From: Conexivisphaera sp046536535
GTDB lineage: Archaea; Thermoproteota; Nitrososphaeria; Conexivisphaerales; Conexivisphaeraceae
NCBI GenBank assembly: GCA_046536535.1
Contig: JAWDMO010000001.1
Location: 1 to 64,000, forward strand
DNA: 64,000 nucleotides
Direction: 5' to 3'
Shown: positions 31,567-39,903 of the stretch, in pieces
Numbering within the stretch: the first letter of the stretch is position 1
How the letters are laid out: each line of letters starts with the position of its first letter
Translations under genes and position numbers: made by a program
The notes under the pieces: model-generated
What the model saw: the letters and a program-made list of their open reading frames with translations, nothing else
What the model was told of the DNA's origin: nothing
Databases searched by the model: none

Positions 31567-32855
31567 CACCTTCCTAAGATGCTCCTGGGATCGGTTATAC
31601 GACCCTCGATCGCGGATGCCGCTACTGTCATGGGACTCGCCAGATATACCTTGGATGTGCCGTGCCCCATCCTGCCCGGGAAGTTGCGGTTGGTGGAGGA
31701 TACGGCGACCTCGCCTGGCCCCAGCACGCCCATATGACCGCCTATGCAAGCGCCGCAGGTGGGCGGCCCGATGACGGCCCCCGCGTTGAGGAACACCTCG
31801 AGCAGCCCCTCCTTGAGCATCCTCCTGTAGACGTTGGTCGTCGATGGCACCATGATGAACCTAGCCTTGGCCCTGCGGCCGGCCTTCATCAATATTCTGG
31901 CCGCCTGCACCATGTCATTATATTTACCCCCGGTGCACGATCCCAGATATGCCTCATCTATCTCGAGGCCCTCGACCTCCGATAGCTCGGCGGCGTTCGC
32001 CGGGGAGTGCGGCTTCGCCACCATCGGCTCTATTTTGCGCAGATCGTATTCGCGCTTGTCGACGTACTCTGAATCCGGATCCGAGTTCAGCATTGCGAAC
32101 CCGGACTTTCCCTTCTCCTTGTAGTAATCGGCGACCTGCCCGTCGGGCGCCATTATGCCGTTCTTCGCGCCGGCCTCGACGGTCATGTTCGCTATGGTCA
32201 TGCGTTCCTCTATCGACATCGAATGCACGCCGTCCCCGGCGAACTCCATCGCCATGTAGTTGGCGCCGTCAGCGCCGATGTCGCCCAGTATCCTCAGTAT
32301 GACGTCCTTCGCCATCACGCCGTCCGTCAGCGATCCGTTCAGCTTGAACAGCATGGATTCGGGGACCCTGAACCAGTTTTTTCCGTTAAGCAGTATGTAC
32401 GCTACATCGGTGTGGCCCATCCCGGTGGCGAACGCGCCGAGCGCTCCGGTGGTAACGGTGTGGGAGTCCGTGCCGACGTACACCTGACCGGGGAGCACGA
32501 GCGCCTCCTCATATGCCAGCGTATGACAGACGCCGTACGCGCCCAGCCCAAACCTGTAGTACTCATTAATGCCGTACATCTCAGCCATCTTCTCCATTAT
32601 CATGACGTTCTCCGCGGATTTGGGATCAGGCGGCGGCACAAAGTGATCCTCGGTCATCCACACCATTCCCGGATTGAATATCCTGCTGATGTCGATCCCC
32701 TTTCCCTTGAGCTCCTGGAATACATCCCATACGCCCGGTGCGCCGACGTCGTGCATCATGACCCTGTCGACCTTGGCCACCACGACATCGCCGGGGGATA
32801 CGCGGGGCCTGCCGGATGCCCGCGCGAGTATCTTCTCGGTAATCGTCATCCCCAT
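31566..32855 (-). CDS. Aconitase-family hydratase, large subunit (LeuC type)
   Basis: Catalytic subunit with a [4Fe-4S] cluster. The 429-aa protein has the cluster cysteines in AYLGSCTGGKYNDM (about residue 300) and PPTCGACIGGHMG (about 360), the substrate motif YVGTDSHTVTTGALGAFATG near 128, and HDVGAPGVWDVF near 36. Length and layout match the archaeal HacA/LeuC group. It could be isopropylmalate, homoaconitate, citramalate or even citrate hydratase; with citrate synthase nearby but no leuA or leuB visible, the substrate is undecided. A TATA-like CATTATTAGG at 32883-32892 suits a nearly leaderless ATG 32855. Confidence 0.88.
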   Translation of the reverse strand: MGMTITEKILARASGRPRVSPGDVVVAKVDRVMMHDVGAPGVWDVFQELKGKGIDISRIFNPGMVWMTEDHFVPPPDPKSAENVMIMEKMAEMYGINEYYRFGLGAYGVCHTLAYEEALVLPGQVYVGTDSHTVTTGALGAFATGMGHTDVAYILLNGKNWFRVPESMLFKLNGSLTDGVMAKDVILRILGDIGADGANYMAMEFAGDGVHSMSIEERMTIANMTVEAGAKNGIMAPDGQVADYYKEKGKSGFAMLNSDPDSEYVDKREYDLRKIEPMVAKPHSPANAAELSEVEGLEIDEAYLGSCTGGKYNDMVQAARILMKAGRRAKARFIMVPSTTNVYRRMLKEGLLEVFLNAGAVIGPPTCGACIGGHMGVLGPGEVAVSSTNRNFPGRMGHGTSKVYLASPMTVAASAIEGRITDPRSILGR

Positions 32856-33000
32856 GTCCGTTGCAACCCCCTGATATCATCGGCCTAATAATGTTGCGTC
32901 TACATTCTTAGCGGATTTGCGGTGAGGTTGAAGGGGGACTCCTCCTAAATAATAGCCAGTATCTAATATTATGATTTATAATATTCCACCGTATGCGATA

Positions 33001-34797
33001 TTAGCCGGGCGATAAGCTGAGCAGCCTGCCCTTGCCGTCCCTCAGTTTGCCGAACAGCTCCAGATATCTCGCGCGGACCTCCTCCAGCGCCGACTCCCAT
33101 GTGGAGGCGCCGGATTTCACCTTATCCATCAGGTCCTCCACCTGCTTGGTGAATGTCGGGGTGGCGAAATCCCCCCACGCATCCTCCAGGAGCCCGGCCA
33201 GCTTTGCGCCGAGCTCCGTCACGTAGACCCTGCCGCCGCTCACCCTCACGTATCCCCTTTCCTTCAATATCGATATTATCTCAGGCCTTGAGGACTTCGT
33301 GCCTATGCCGTTCTCCTCCATGAGCGTCACGAGCTCGGCCTCCGTGTATCTGGGCGGCGGTTTCGTGTGGGACTTCCTGCTGTATACGCGAAGCACCTTC
33401 ACCTCATCGCCGCTCCCCGCCTTTGGAAGCGGATTGTCCCGGAATTTCTCGATCGACCCCTGAACCCTGAGGAATCCGGGACTGACCAGGGATCCGCCCT
33501 CCGCCTTGAATTTGCGGCCCCCGAGGTCGACGTGCATGACGGCCTCCGAAACCACCGCCGGCGGATAGAAGAGCGCCAGATATCTCCTAGCTATGAGTTC
33601 CCATGCCCTCCTGAGGAGCGCATCGGATGCCCTGGGAAGCCCTATCGGAGCTATTGGCTCATGATCCCCGGCGTTGTGCGATCCGTTCCTGGTCAGATGT
33701 AGCCCTGGGTTGATGTCCAGCACCTCGCGCGCAAACCCCGACAGGGGGTCCCGCTCATCCGCCAGGATTTCGAACACCCTGCGATGGTTGAACGTGGTGA
33801 ACCTGTCCGTGTCCGTCCTCGGATAGGTTATCGCCGCCTCCAGGTATAGCTCCTCCGCTATCGACATCGCCTTGCTCGGCGCTATCCGGAGCTGCGATGA
33901 AAGCAATCTGAGCATCTTCGTCGTGTTGAGGGGGGATGGTGGGGGTATCCTGCGCTCGTTGCTTTCCACCCCGATCACGGTCCCCGAACTGACGTCCTCC
34001 AAGGCCCTGACCAGGGCGGCGGCGTCCTCTTGGGTCCACAGGGGGTTGCCCTCGTACGAGAGCTTGAGCGGCTCCCCATTGACGCTGGAATCAGCGTATA
34101 TGCTCCAGTACGGCTTAGGCACGAAGGTTCCTATCTCCCGCTCGCGGCGATATAGGATCGTCAGAAGAGCCGTCTGTACGCGGCCCACGCTGAGGACCCC
34201 CTTGAACTTCGCATGCATGCTATCCTCAGCCATCAGGGTCAGTTCCCTGGTGGCGGAGAATCCTATCATCGCGTCTATTCTGCGCCTAGCCTCGACAGCG
34301 TAGGCCCATGTGTATCTGGGCTTCACGAGCTTGGACCAAGCGTCCCTGACGTCGCTGGACTCGGTGGTGGACAGCCACAGCCGTTTGACCTCCACCTTCG
34401 GGTTGTACTTGAGGACCACCTTGAGGGCGTCCGCTCCTATGGCGCATCCCTCCTCATCGGCGTCGGTAGCCACGACGACCAGCCTGGCCTTGGGCGCCAG
34501 ATCCCTGAGCGCGCCCACGTGTTTCAACGATTTGTAATACTTGCGTATGGCATCGGGGTCCCTTATCAGCACTATCGGGTCCACGGACCTCCAGTCCGTA
34601 TAGTCATCCTTGACGTCCATCTCCGTTATGTGGCCCTCCAGCGGGACGATCGACACCGGCTCGCCGTTCGAGTTGAACTCGTGCACCTGTACGCCGTGTA
34701 CCATCAGCCTCCTACAGCTCCCGCGCGCCAGCGATGAGCAGAGTATCTGCGCGATCCTGGACTTCTCGGTTATCACCAAGATCAAGTCGGCTATCAC
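33001..34797 (-). CDS. DNA topoisomerase type IA
   Basis: Single-strand DNA passing enzyme that relaxes or decatenates DNA. The 598-aa protein opens with the TOPRIM domain (LVITEKSRIAQ; VVVATDADEEGCAIGADAL, the DxDxE metal motif), then LSVGRVQTALLTILYRRE, and the catalytic tyrosine in AAITYPRTDTDRF (about residue 300). It ends without C-terminal zinc fingers, as in Topo III-like archaeal enzymes. GTG 34797 is chosen; longer frames run through the tRNA gene. It starts 18 bp after tRNA-Leu on the same strand, so the tRNA and this mRNA are probably made from one promoter. Confidence 0.92.
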   Translation of the reverse strand: MIADLILVITEKSRIAQILCSSLARGSCRRLMVHGVQVHEFNSNGEPVSIVPLEGHITEMDVKDDYTDWRSVDPIVLIRDPDAIRKYYKSLKHVGALRDLAPKARLVVVATDADEEGCAIGADALKVVLKYNPKVEVKRLWLSTTESSDVRDAWSKLVKPRYTWAYAVEARRRIDAMIGFSATRELTLMAEDSMHAKFKGVLSVGRVQTALLTILYRREREIGTFVPKPYWSIYADSSVNGEPLKLSYEGNPLWTQEDAAALVRALEDVSSGTVIGVESNERRIPPPSPLNTTKMLRLLSSQLRIAPSKAMSIAEELYLEAAITYPRTDTDRFTTFNHRRVFEILADERDPLSGFAREVLDINPGLHLTRNGSHNAGDHEPIAPIGLPRASDALLRRAWELIARRYLALFYPPAVVSEAVMHVDLGGRKFKAEGGSLVSPGFLRVQGSIEKFRDNPLPKAGSGDEVKVLRVYSRKSHTKPPPRYTEAELVTLMEENGIGTKSSRPEIISILKERGYVRVSGGRVYVTELGAKLAGLLEDAWGDFATPTFTKQVEDLMDKVKSGASTWESALEEVRARYLELFGKLRDGKGRLLSLSPG

Positions 34798-34815
34798 CCA
34801 GTTCGTATAGATATA

Positions 34816-34898
34816 TGCGGGGGGTGGGATTCGAACCCACGGACCCCTGCGGGACGGGAGCCTCAGTCCCGCGCCTTTGACCGCTCGGCAACCCCCGC
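34816..34898 (-). tRNA. tRNA-Leu (GAG anticodon)
   Basis: An 83-nt class II tRNA with a long variable arm. Acceptor GCGGGGG pairs with CCCCCGC, discriminator A. The anticodon loop CTGAGGC carries GAG (CTC and CTT codons). The T arm is GTGGG-TTCGAAT-CCCAC. No intron and no encoded CCA. The topoisomerase gene begins 18 bp downstream. Confidence 0.95.
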
Positions 34899-34933
34899 TC
34901 GCGGCCAATCACAACAGGTGTTAAATTAGCGTT

Positions 34934-34957
34934 GCGCTGTCCATTTCTGGACAGCGC
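34934..34957. repeat. Perfect 10-bp inverted repeat between divergent tRNA genes
   Basis: GCGCTGTCCA, loop TTTC, TGGACAGCGC: a perfect hairpin with a four-base loop. It sits midway between the 5' ends of tRNA-Leu (minus) and the initiator tRNA (plus), just upstream of the latter's TATA box. It may be a binding site for a dimeric protein or a transcribed hairpin. Confidence 0.7.
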
Positions 34958-34966
34958 GCGGGAGAA

Positions 34967-34976
34967 CTTTATATAT
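34967..34976 (+). promoter_or_regulatory. TATA box of initiator tRNA
   Basis: CTTTATATAT lies about 28 bp before the first base of the tRNA at 35000, so transcription would start at or next to the mature 5' end. Purine-rich GGGAGAA precedes it and may be a TFB recognition element. Confidence 0.6.
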
Positions 34977-34999
34977 AGGTCGCGGGGCTCATGGACTTC

Positions 35000-35075
35000 A
35001 GCGGGGTGGGGAAGCTAGGTCTATCCCGCGGGGCTCATAACCCCGAGATCCCAGGTTCGAATCCTGGCCCCGCTA
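35000..35075 (+). tRNA. Initiator tRNA-Met (CAT anticodon)
   Basis: A 76-nt tRNA: acceptor AGCGGGG pairs with CCCCGCT, giving the A1:U72 pair of archaeal initiators; discriminator A; D stem GGGA/TCCC; anticodon stem CGGGG/CCCCG with the three G:C pairs of initiators around CTCATAA. The T arm is CCAGG-TTCGAAT-CCTGG. No intron. Confidence 0.95.
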
Positions 35076-35140
35076 TCGAACAACTCACCGAACGACGTCT
35101 GCATCCGCCTCTTGGCAGAGCGCCATATTCCGGTCGCCGC

Positions 35141-35390
35141 GTGAACTACCCCGCCCTCACGGCAGGGCTTCCCGCTTCAAAGCCCCGCCTTGCCCGCTGA
35201 AAGAGGGTAGAGGCGGAGCTCCACGGGCTCCAGGGGTGGTTCCCACCCCGATCCCCTCAGGATATTGAGGGATGCGTTGTGGTCGCGATCCGCGGCCCGG
35301 CCGCACCCGGGACAGAAGAAGACGCGGTCGGAGAGCCTCATCCCCCCCTCGCGGGAGGGATCTTCCGCCCCCAACCCCAGTGAGATAATG
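35141..35390 (-). pseudogene. Truncated tnpB 3' end with intact zinc ribbon
   Basis: On the minus strand about 80 codons remain, including the TnpB C-terminal zinc ribbon and last RuvC motif, FFCPGCGRAADRDHNASLNIL (shown in part: CPGCGRAADRDHNAS). Then follow GGTGGGAACCACCCC-type hairpins and the right end GGGAAGCCCTGCCG...GGCGGGGTAGTTCAC. A 254-bp copy at 56464-56717 has the same extent. Everything upstream of the zinc ribbon is gone. Two copies cut at about the same length suggest a mobile or selected unit, possibly producing a guide-type RNA. Confidence 0.75.
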
Positions 35391-35419
35391 TTAAATGTCG
35401 CTCCCCCAGATCGGAAATA

Positions 35420-35779
35420 ATGGACCCCCAACCGGGAAAGCCATGCAGGTTCACCTTTAAGGCCGCGGCCATGCGCATGGACGATGAGAGGCCGGCTGAG
35501 GCCGGATTCATGTCGCGCATCAGATGGGGACCCGGCGCGATAGCCACGGCCATCCTGATAGCGGCGGCGGCCGTCGCGGCGTTGATCATAGGCAGATTTC
35601 GCGCGACATCGATCGCGGTCGCCGCGGTGATATTCGCGATGCTCCTGATCTACGTGTTGGTCAAGAGGGCGGAGAGAATAGTGCCGGCGTCCTCCGGATG
35701 GGCCACCGCTTCCCTTTTTAGGGCCCGGATTCCACGGGGGCCGTGGCTCAGGATCAGGGCGAGGGAACCCGGAAAATAG
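35420..35779 (+). CDS. Small membrane protein, unknown function
   Basis: I do not recognise this 119-aa protein. Two hydrophobic helices (about residues 39-58 and 65-80, AIATAILIAAAAVAALIIG and SIAVAAVIFAMLLIYVLVK) are flanked by basic ends. ATG 35420 lies 26 bp after a TATA-like GTTAAATG (35390-35397), supporting a leaderless transcript. Its end overlaps the start of the next gene by 37 bp. It lies directly beside the tnpB relic. Confidence 0.5.
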   Translation: MDPQPGKPCRFTFKAAAMRMDDERPAEAGFMSRIRWGPGAIATAILIAAAAVAALIIGRFRATSIAVAAVIFAMLLIYVLVKRAERIVPASSGWATASLFRARIPRGPWLRIRAREPGK

Positions 35780-36102
35780 ACCTTTGGTTGACGTCCGACG
35801 AGGGCGAGGAGAGGGGATTCATCGAGCTCGACGGTTATCAGGAGTTCGGGAATCCCGTCGACTTCGACGTGCAGGCGGGCGACACGACACTTCATCTATC
35901 GTATCAGTTCATATACGGCGTCATGGATCATGCGGTGGGCGGCGAGAGCGTGGTGGAATATCCGGTGAACGCGGGCGACTACGGGCTCTTCCTGCTCGAG
36001 CAACACGAACTGAAAAGAAACGAGAAATCGATTAGTTCCGGGATGGTCCTGGTGTTCGCCAGGGTCTTCGGGAACCGCGGCGGCGGGCCGACCGGCCAGT
36101 AG
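35743..36102 (+). CDS. Acidic soluble protein, unknown function
   Basis: A 119-aa acidic protein that I do not recognise. Predicted mostly beta with short helices: KIDLWLTSDEGEERGFIELD at the N-terminus, then VDFDVQAGDTTLHLSYQFIY and a glycine-rich end. GTG 35743 is chosen because a TATA-like CTTTTTAGGG at 35713-35722 lies about 26 bp before it. No cysteines, signal peptide or membrane segment. It has no obvious link to the convergent transporter operon. Confidence 0.55.
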   Translation: MAQDQGEGTRKIDLWLTSDEGEERGFIELDGYQEFGNPVDFDVQAGDTTLHLSYQFIYGVMDHAVGGESVVEYPVNAGDYGLFLLEQHELKRNEKSISSGMVLVFARVFGNRGGGPTGQ

Positions 36103-36161
36103 ACGACCGCGGAATCGCTGGACCCGCGTAATACGGCCCCATCGATATCGATGCCGTCAGA

Positions 36162-37352
36162 TCAGCCGCTGAAGGCTCGAAACGCGTCCTTCAGGGCATG
36201 GGGAAGTCGAATAGATGGCACGTCCTTCGCGGAGGAGGCCAGCCGATAGACGGCCACCCCCGCCAGCGTGAGCGCCGCCGAGACGAGCCCGGACATTCCC
36301 ATGCCGACCCTCAGCGAAGGCGGATAGAGGAGGACGACGAGCATCGGGGAGAACCCGCCGAGCAGCCTTCCCAGCAGGAAGACTATATTCGTGGCGGTGG
36401 CCCTGAGCTCCACGGGATAGCTCTCGCTGACCCATATGCCGGTGAACGAGAAGAATCCGGCGGACACGAACACGAGCGCGAGGGCTATGAGGGCCGCCCA
36501 CGACGATCCCAGGGCGGCGAGGGCCGCGCCGGCCGCCGCCCCGAGCCCGGCGAGTATGGCCGTCGTACGCGCCCTTCCCAGGCGATCCGAAAGGTAGCCG
36601 GCCGCCACAAAGGATGCGAATCCGATCATCGAGAGCGCGCTCACATAGTATGTTTCCAGCCCCATGCCGGAGACGAGTGTGGGCGCGAGCCCCAGCAGCG
36701 GGACGCTCAGCATGAATGCCCCCACGACAACAGCCGAGAGCGCCACGGTATACAGTGCCAGGCGCCCCCTGATGGCGCGCACCCCGACCCTCCTGATATT
36801 TCCCCTCCTGAGTGTCTCACCCACGAGCGCGGTGGCCGGGATCGATGTAATCAGGCTTATCGCGCCGACGGCCGCCAGGTAGGTCCTCCAGTGCGGAATC
36901 ATCATGTAGGTCAGGGAGTCCAACAGGAACCCGATGAAGTACAGGCTCTGCATGGCGCCGCCCACGGTTCCCGTCGACCTCCTGATGGTCTCGACGACCA
37001 CCGGATACGAGATGCCGTTCTGGGAGTTGACCCCGAGCCCCACGAGGAACCACAACGCGTAGATCTCCCAAAGGCTGGTGGCGGTCGAGGCCATGAGCGC
37101 TGCGGCGCCGAATATGGCGCTGGACGCGAAAAGGAGGGGCCTCCTGCCGTATCTGTCCGCGAGGTATCCGAGCGCGAGCCCCCCGACGGCGCCGCCCACG
37201 AAGTCGACGGGTATCGCGATCAGTACCTCAGATATGCCGGTGGAGAAAGCCGCCGCGAGCTGTCCGACGATCATCGAGATCGAGAAGACGGCGTACGCGG
37301 ACATCATGAAGGGTATCAGGACGCCTGGGAGCGCATGGGCGGCGCGTGGCAT
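36162..37352 (-). CDS. MFS transporter, sugar/organic-acid porter-like
   Basis: Twelve-helix major facilitator of 396 aa. The motif A loop between helices 2 and 3 is LALGYLADRYGRRPLLF (about residue 60), and its echo between helices 8 and 9 is AAGYLSDRLGRARTT. Glu in GIWVSESYPVELRATATN (about 300) is the porter motif PESPR/E-type found in sugar and aromatic-acid carriers. It is the last gene behind the molybdenum hydroxylase operon, 66 bp after the large subunit, so it probably imports the substrate of that enzyme or a precursor. Confidence 0.85.
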   Translation of the reverse strand: MPRAAHALPGVLIPFMMSAYAVFSISMIVGQLAAAFSTGISEVLIAIPVDFVGGAVGGLALGYLADRYGRRPLLFASSAIFGAAALMASTATSLWEIYALWFLVGLGVNSQNGISYPVVVETIRRSTGTVGGAMQSLYFIGFLLDSLTYMMIPHWRTYLAAVGAISLITSIPATALVGETLRRGNIRRVGVRAIRGRLALYTVALSAVVVGAFMLSVPLLGLAPTLVSGMGLETYYVSALSMIGFASFVAAGYLSDRLGRARTTAILAGLGAAAGAALAALGSSWAALIALALVFVSAGFFSFTGIWVSESYPVELRATATNIVFLLGRLLGGFSPMLVVLLYPPSLRVGMGMSGLVSAALTLAGVAVYRLASSAKDVPSIRLPHALKDAFRAFSG

Positions 37353-37418
37353 GGCGGCGCGTCGGGCATCAGAATATTTCTGGATTTCCGCCCCGAGGGG
37401 ACGCCACGGGCGCGGCCC

Positions 37419-39458
37419 TCACACGAGTATCCTCCCGAACACCGGGAGCGCGTTCACCCTCCTGCCGATAACAAGCTCCACCGCCCGGGCCATTGCGGGC
37501 GGCCCGCCCACTGTCCCGGCCTCCCCGACGCCCTTCGCGCCGTGTGGAGCCGCGGATCTCCCGGACGATGCCACGTGGACGTCGAACGCGGGCACGTCCA
37601 CTGAGTGCGGAACGCCGGCCGTGGTTATCCTGTCGGCCACGGGGACGCCGAGCTCATCGTACGTCTGTGCCTCGAAGAGGACCTCGGATGATGCCTGCGC
37701 CAGCCCCCCGATTATCTGGCCGCGGATTGACCGCGGCGAGAGCGCCTCCCCGACGTCGTAGTACGCGATGACCCTCCTGATCCTGGGCTCCACGCCGCCC
37801 CTGAGCTCGGCCTCCGCCGCCGTCAGGAGGAACGAGATCATCGATGGATCCAGGTCGATGTCCTCCATCACCTCCGCGCTATACGTCCCCTCCAGGATCT
37901 CCTCGGGCGTCCTCCTGCCGTCGCGCGCCGCCATCTCGCGTATCTCCTCGGCGGCCCTCGTGAGCGCCTGCCCCGCCGTTATGGCGGACCTGCTCCCCCA
38001 CGTCCCCACGCCATTCCCCAGCTCCGCCGTGTCGCCGCACATGAGCCGGACGCGATCCCGGGGGATCCCCAGGACTCTCCCCAGAATTCCCCTGGCCATC
38101 TCCGAGTGCCACTGGCCCTGATCGGTTCCGCCGAGCCAGACGCGGACCTCTCCGCGATCTACGGATATCCTGGCGCCTTCCCCACCGTAGACGGCCGGAA
38201 TCAGGATCGCGAACGAGACCCCCACGCGCGATCCGCGCGCCGCGGCGTCCCGGTATCCAATCCTCCTGAGGCCCTCCTCGAAGAATCCGCGCGATGGATC
38301 GACCGTGAGGCCGAGGGGAGAGGTGAACCTGCCGGAGGGGAGGTTCGCGAGCCTGAGGTCCACCGGATCCATCCCGATGCGATCAGCCAGGAGGTCCATC
38401 ATCCTCTCGATGAAGAACGCCGCCTCCGGCCTGCCGGCGCCCCTGTAGGGGCCGAGGGGCGCCTTGTTCGTGTACACCGCCATGCCCCTGACCCTCGCCG
38501 ACCCTATCGCATAGGGCCCGGTGAGCTGCATCGCTATCCATCCCGGAGATCTGGAGGCCAGCGCATCAGCGTAGGCGCCGACGTCGACCGTCAGCTCGGC
38601 GTCGATGCCGCGCACCCTCCCATCCCTGGACGCGTGTAGCGCTATCCTGGCCCTTGCGCCCCTCCCCGGCCGCGCCGCGGCCAGGTGTTCGTCCCTGGAC
38701 TCCACCCATTTGACGGGCATGCCGGTCCTCATCGAGATGTAGGCCGCCGCCACGTACTCCGGATAGACCGCGCTCTTGGAGCCGAATGCACCTCCCGTGT
38801 CCACCTGCATAACCCTCACCGAGTCCTCCGGGATGCCCAGCGCCCTGGAGATGCCGGACCTCCACGTATAGACGGACTGCGTGGATGCCCAGACGTTCAG
38901 GGTCCCCCCGGTGTACCACGCGAGGACGCCGCGGGGCTCCAGGGGATTGGGGACTACCCTCTCCATCTCCAGCACGTCCTCCACGATCACGTCTCCACCC
39001 TGCACGCCGTTCCCCAGCTCGACCTCGCCGGCGACATTGTTCGCCAGTCCGGGATGTATCGGCGGGGAATCGATCGCCGCGTCGACGTCCACGACCGGAT
39101 CCTCCGGTTCCACCTCGACGTCCACGGAGTCCGCTAGGTCCCTCGCCGTATAGGCGTCGGGCGCGTACACGATAGCCACGGGCTGGCCATAATAACTGAC
39201 GTAGCCCTCCGCGAGGACCGGCTGCCTCACGGCGGCCCCCGGAGGGTCGAGATAGGCCCTGAGCTCGGAGGACGTGATCCCGCCGGATACGCGGATCAGC
39301 CTGCCCCGGGCCACGCGGCTCCTGACGACCTCCATGTACAGGATCCCGGGCGGATCCATGTCCATAAGGTACCTCGCGGCCCCTGCCGCGGCCCTCCTCG
39401 GCCGGTCCCCGCACTCCGCGTTCGCGAGGACGTCCTCCCTCAGCTCACCTGTCGCCAT
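37419..39458 (-). CDS. Molybdenum hydroxylase large subunit (CoxL/xanthine dehydrogenase family)
   Basis: Catalytic subunit binding the molybdopterin cytosine dinucleotide cofactor. The 679-aa protein has VDTGGAFGSKSAVYPEYVAA (about 228-247), PLGPYRGAGRPEAAFFIERM near 337, GNGVGTWGSRSAITAG near 500 and the final active-site glutamate in GAKGVGEAGTVGGPP near 640. The active-site loop lacks the AYRCSFR motif of true CO dehydrogenase, so it is an aldehyde, purine or aromatic hydroxylase. It is somewhat short for the family (about 750). ATG 39458 overlaps the small-subunit end by 14 bp. Confidence 0.9.
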   Translation of the reverse strand: MATGELREDVLANAECGDRPRRAAAGAARYLMDMDPPGILYMEVVRSRVARGRLIRVSGGITSSELRAYLDPPGAAVRQPVLAEGYVSYYGQPVAIVYAPDAYTARDLADSVDVEVEPEDPVVDVDAAIDSPPIHPGLANNVAGEVELGNGVQGGDVIVEDVLEMERVVPNPLEPRGVLAWYTGGTLNVWASTQSVYTWRSGISRALGIPEDSVRVMQVDTGGAFGSKSAVYPEYVAAAYISMRTGMPVKWVESRDEHLAAARPGRGARARIALHASRDGRVRGIDAELTVDVGAYADALASRSPGWIAMQLTGPYAIGSARVRGMAVYTNKAPLGPYRGAGRPEAAFFIERMMDLLADRIGMDPVDLRLANLPSGRFTSPLGLTVDPSRGFFEEGLRRIGYRDAAARGSRVGVSFAILIPAVYGGEGARISVDRGEVRVWLGGTDQGQWHSEMARGILGRVLGIPRDRVRLMCGDTAELGNGVGTWGSRSAITAGQALTRAAEEIREMAARDGRRTPEEILEGTYSAEVMEDIDLDPSMISFLLTAAEAELRGGVEPRIRRVIAYYDVGEALSPRSIRGQIIGGLAQASSEVLFEAQTYDELGVPVADRITTAGVPHSVDVPAFDVHVASSGRSAAPHGAKGVGEAGTVGGPPAMARAVELVIGRRVNALPVFGRILV

Positions 39459-39903
39459 GATCCATCTCCTCCGCTATGGCCTCGATTATCGGTTGATATC
39501 CCGTGCATCTGCAGAGCACGCCGGAGAGGGCGTTCCTCAGCCCCTCCTCAGTGGGCTCCCCTCCGTTCTCCAGGTACCAGGTGGCGGTGATCGCCATCCC
39601 GGGCGCGCAGAATCCGCACTGGAGGGACCTGGCGAGCGCGTTCTTGACACTTCCCGCTATCCAATCGCCCCCGAGGCCCTCCACCGTCACTATGTCGGAG
39701 CCGTCCGCCTGGGCCGCCAGCACGAGACATGACTTGACGGGCCTGCCGTCCATCAGGACCGTGCAGGCGCCGCAGTCGCCGGTGCCGCATCCCATGTGCG
39801 TCCCCTTCATATTCGCGACGTCCCTGATGAAATCTATAAGGAGGGTCCTGGGCTCAACGTCGGCCTCGTATGGCTGGCCGTTGATCCTCATGCCGACCCT
39901 CAA
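39445..39903 (-). CDS. Molybdenum hydroxylase [2Fe-2S] small subunit
   Basis: Electron-transfer subunit with two [2Fe-2S] clusters. In about 152 aa, the plant-ferredoxin cluster is in GCGTGDCGACTVLMDG with a later KSC, and the second in CGFCAPGM and CRCTGYQPI. TTG 39903 (MRVGMRINGQPYEADVEPRT) is preferred since it overlaps the stop of the FAD subunit in TTGA and aligns with family starts; ATG 39891 is the alternative. Order FAD-FeS-Mo is that of the CoxMSL operon. Confidence 0.92.
   Translation of the reverse strand: MRVGMRINGQPYEADVEPRTLLIDFIRDVANMKGTHMGCGTGDCGACTVLMDGRPVKSCLVLAAQADGSDIVTVEGLGGDWIAGSVKNALARSLQCGFCAPGMAITATWYLENGGEPTEEGLRNALSGVLCRCTGYQPIIEAIAEEMDHGDR

Noticed and set aside
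34982..35047. GGGGCTCAT occurring both before and inside the initiator tRNA as a tandem duplication
   Set aside because: Only about 11 bases (GCGGGGCTCAT) are shared and the flanks differ; too short to call a duplication.
36198..37604. A long open frame of 468 codons on the plus strand
   Set aside because: It is antisense to the MFS transporter and the Mo-hydroxylase large subunit, both well supported. Its composition (charged, Gly/Arg/Pro-rich, no domain) is typical of a shadow frame in G+C-rich DNA.
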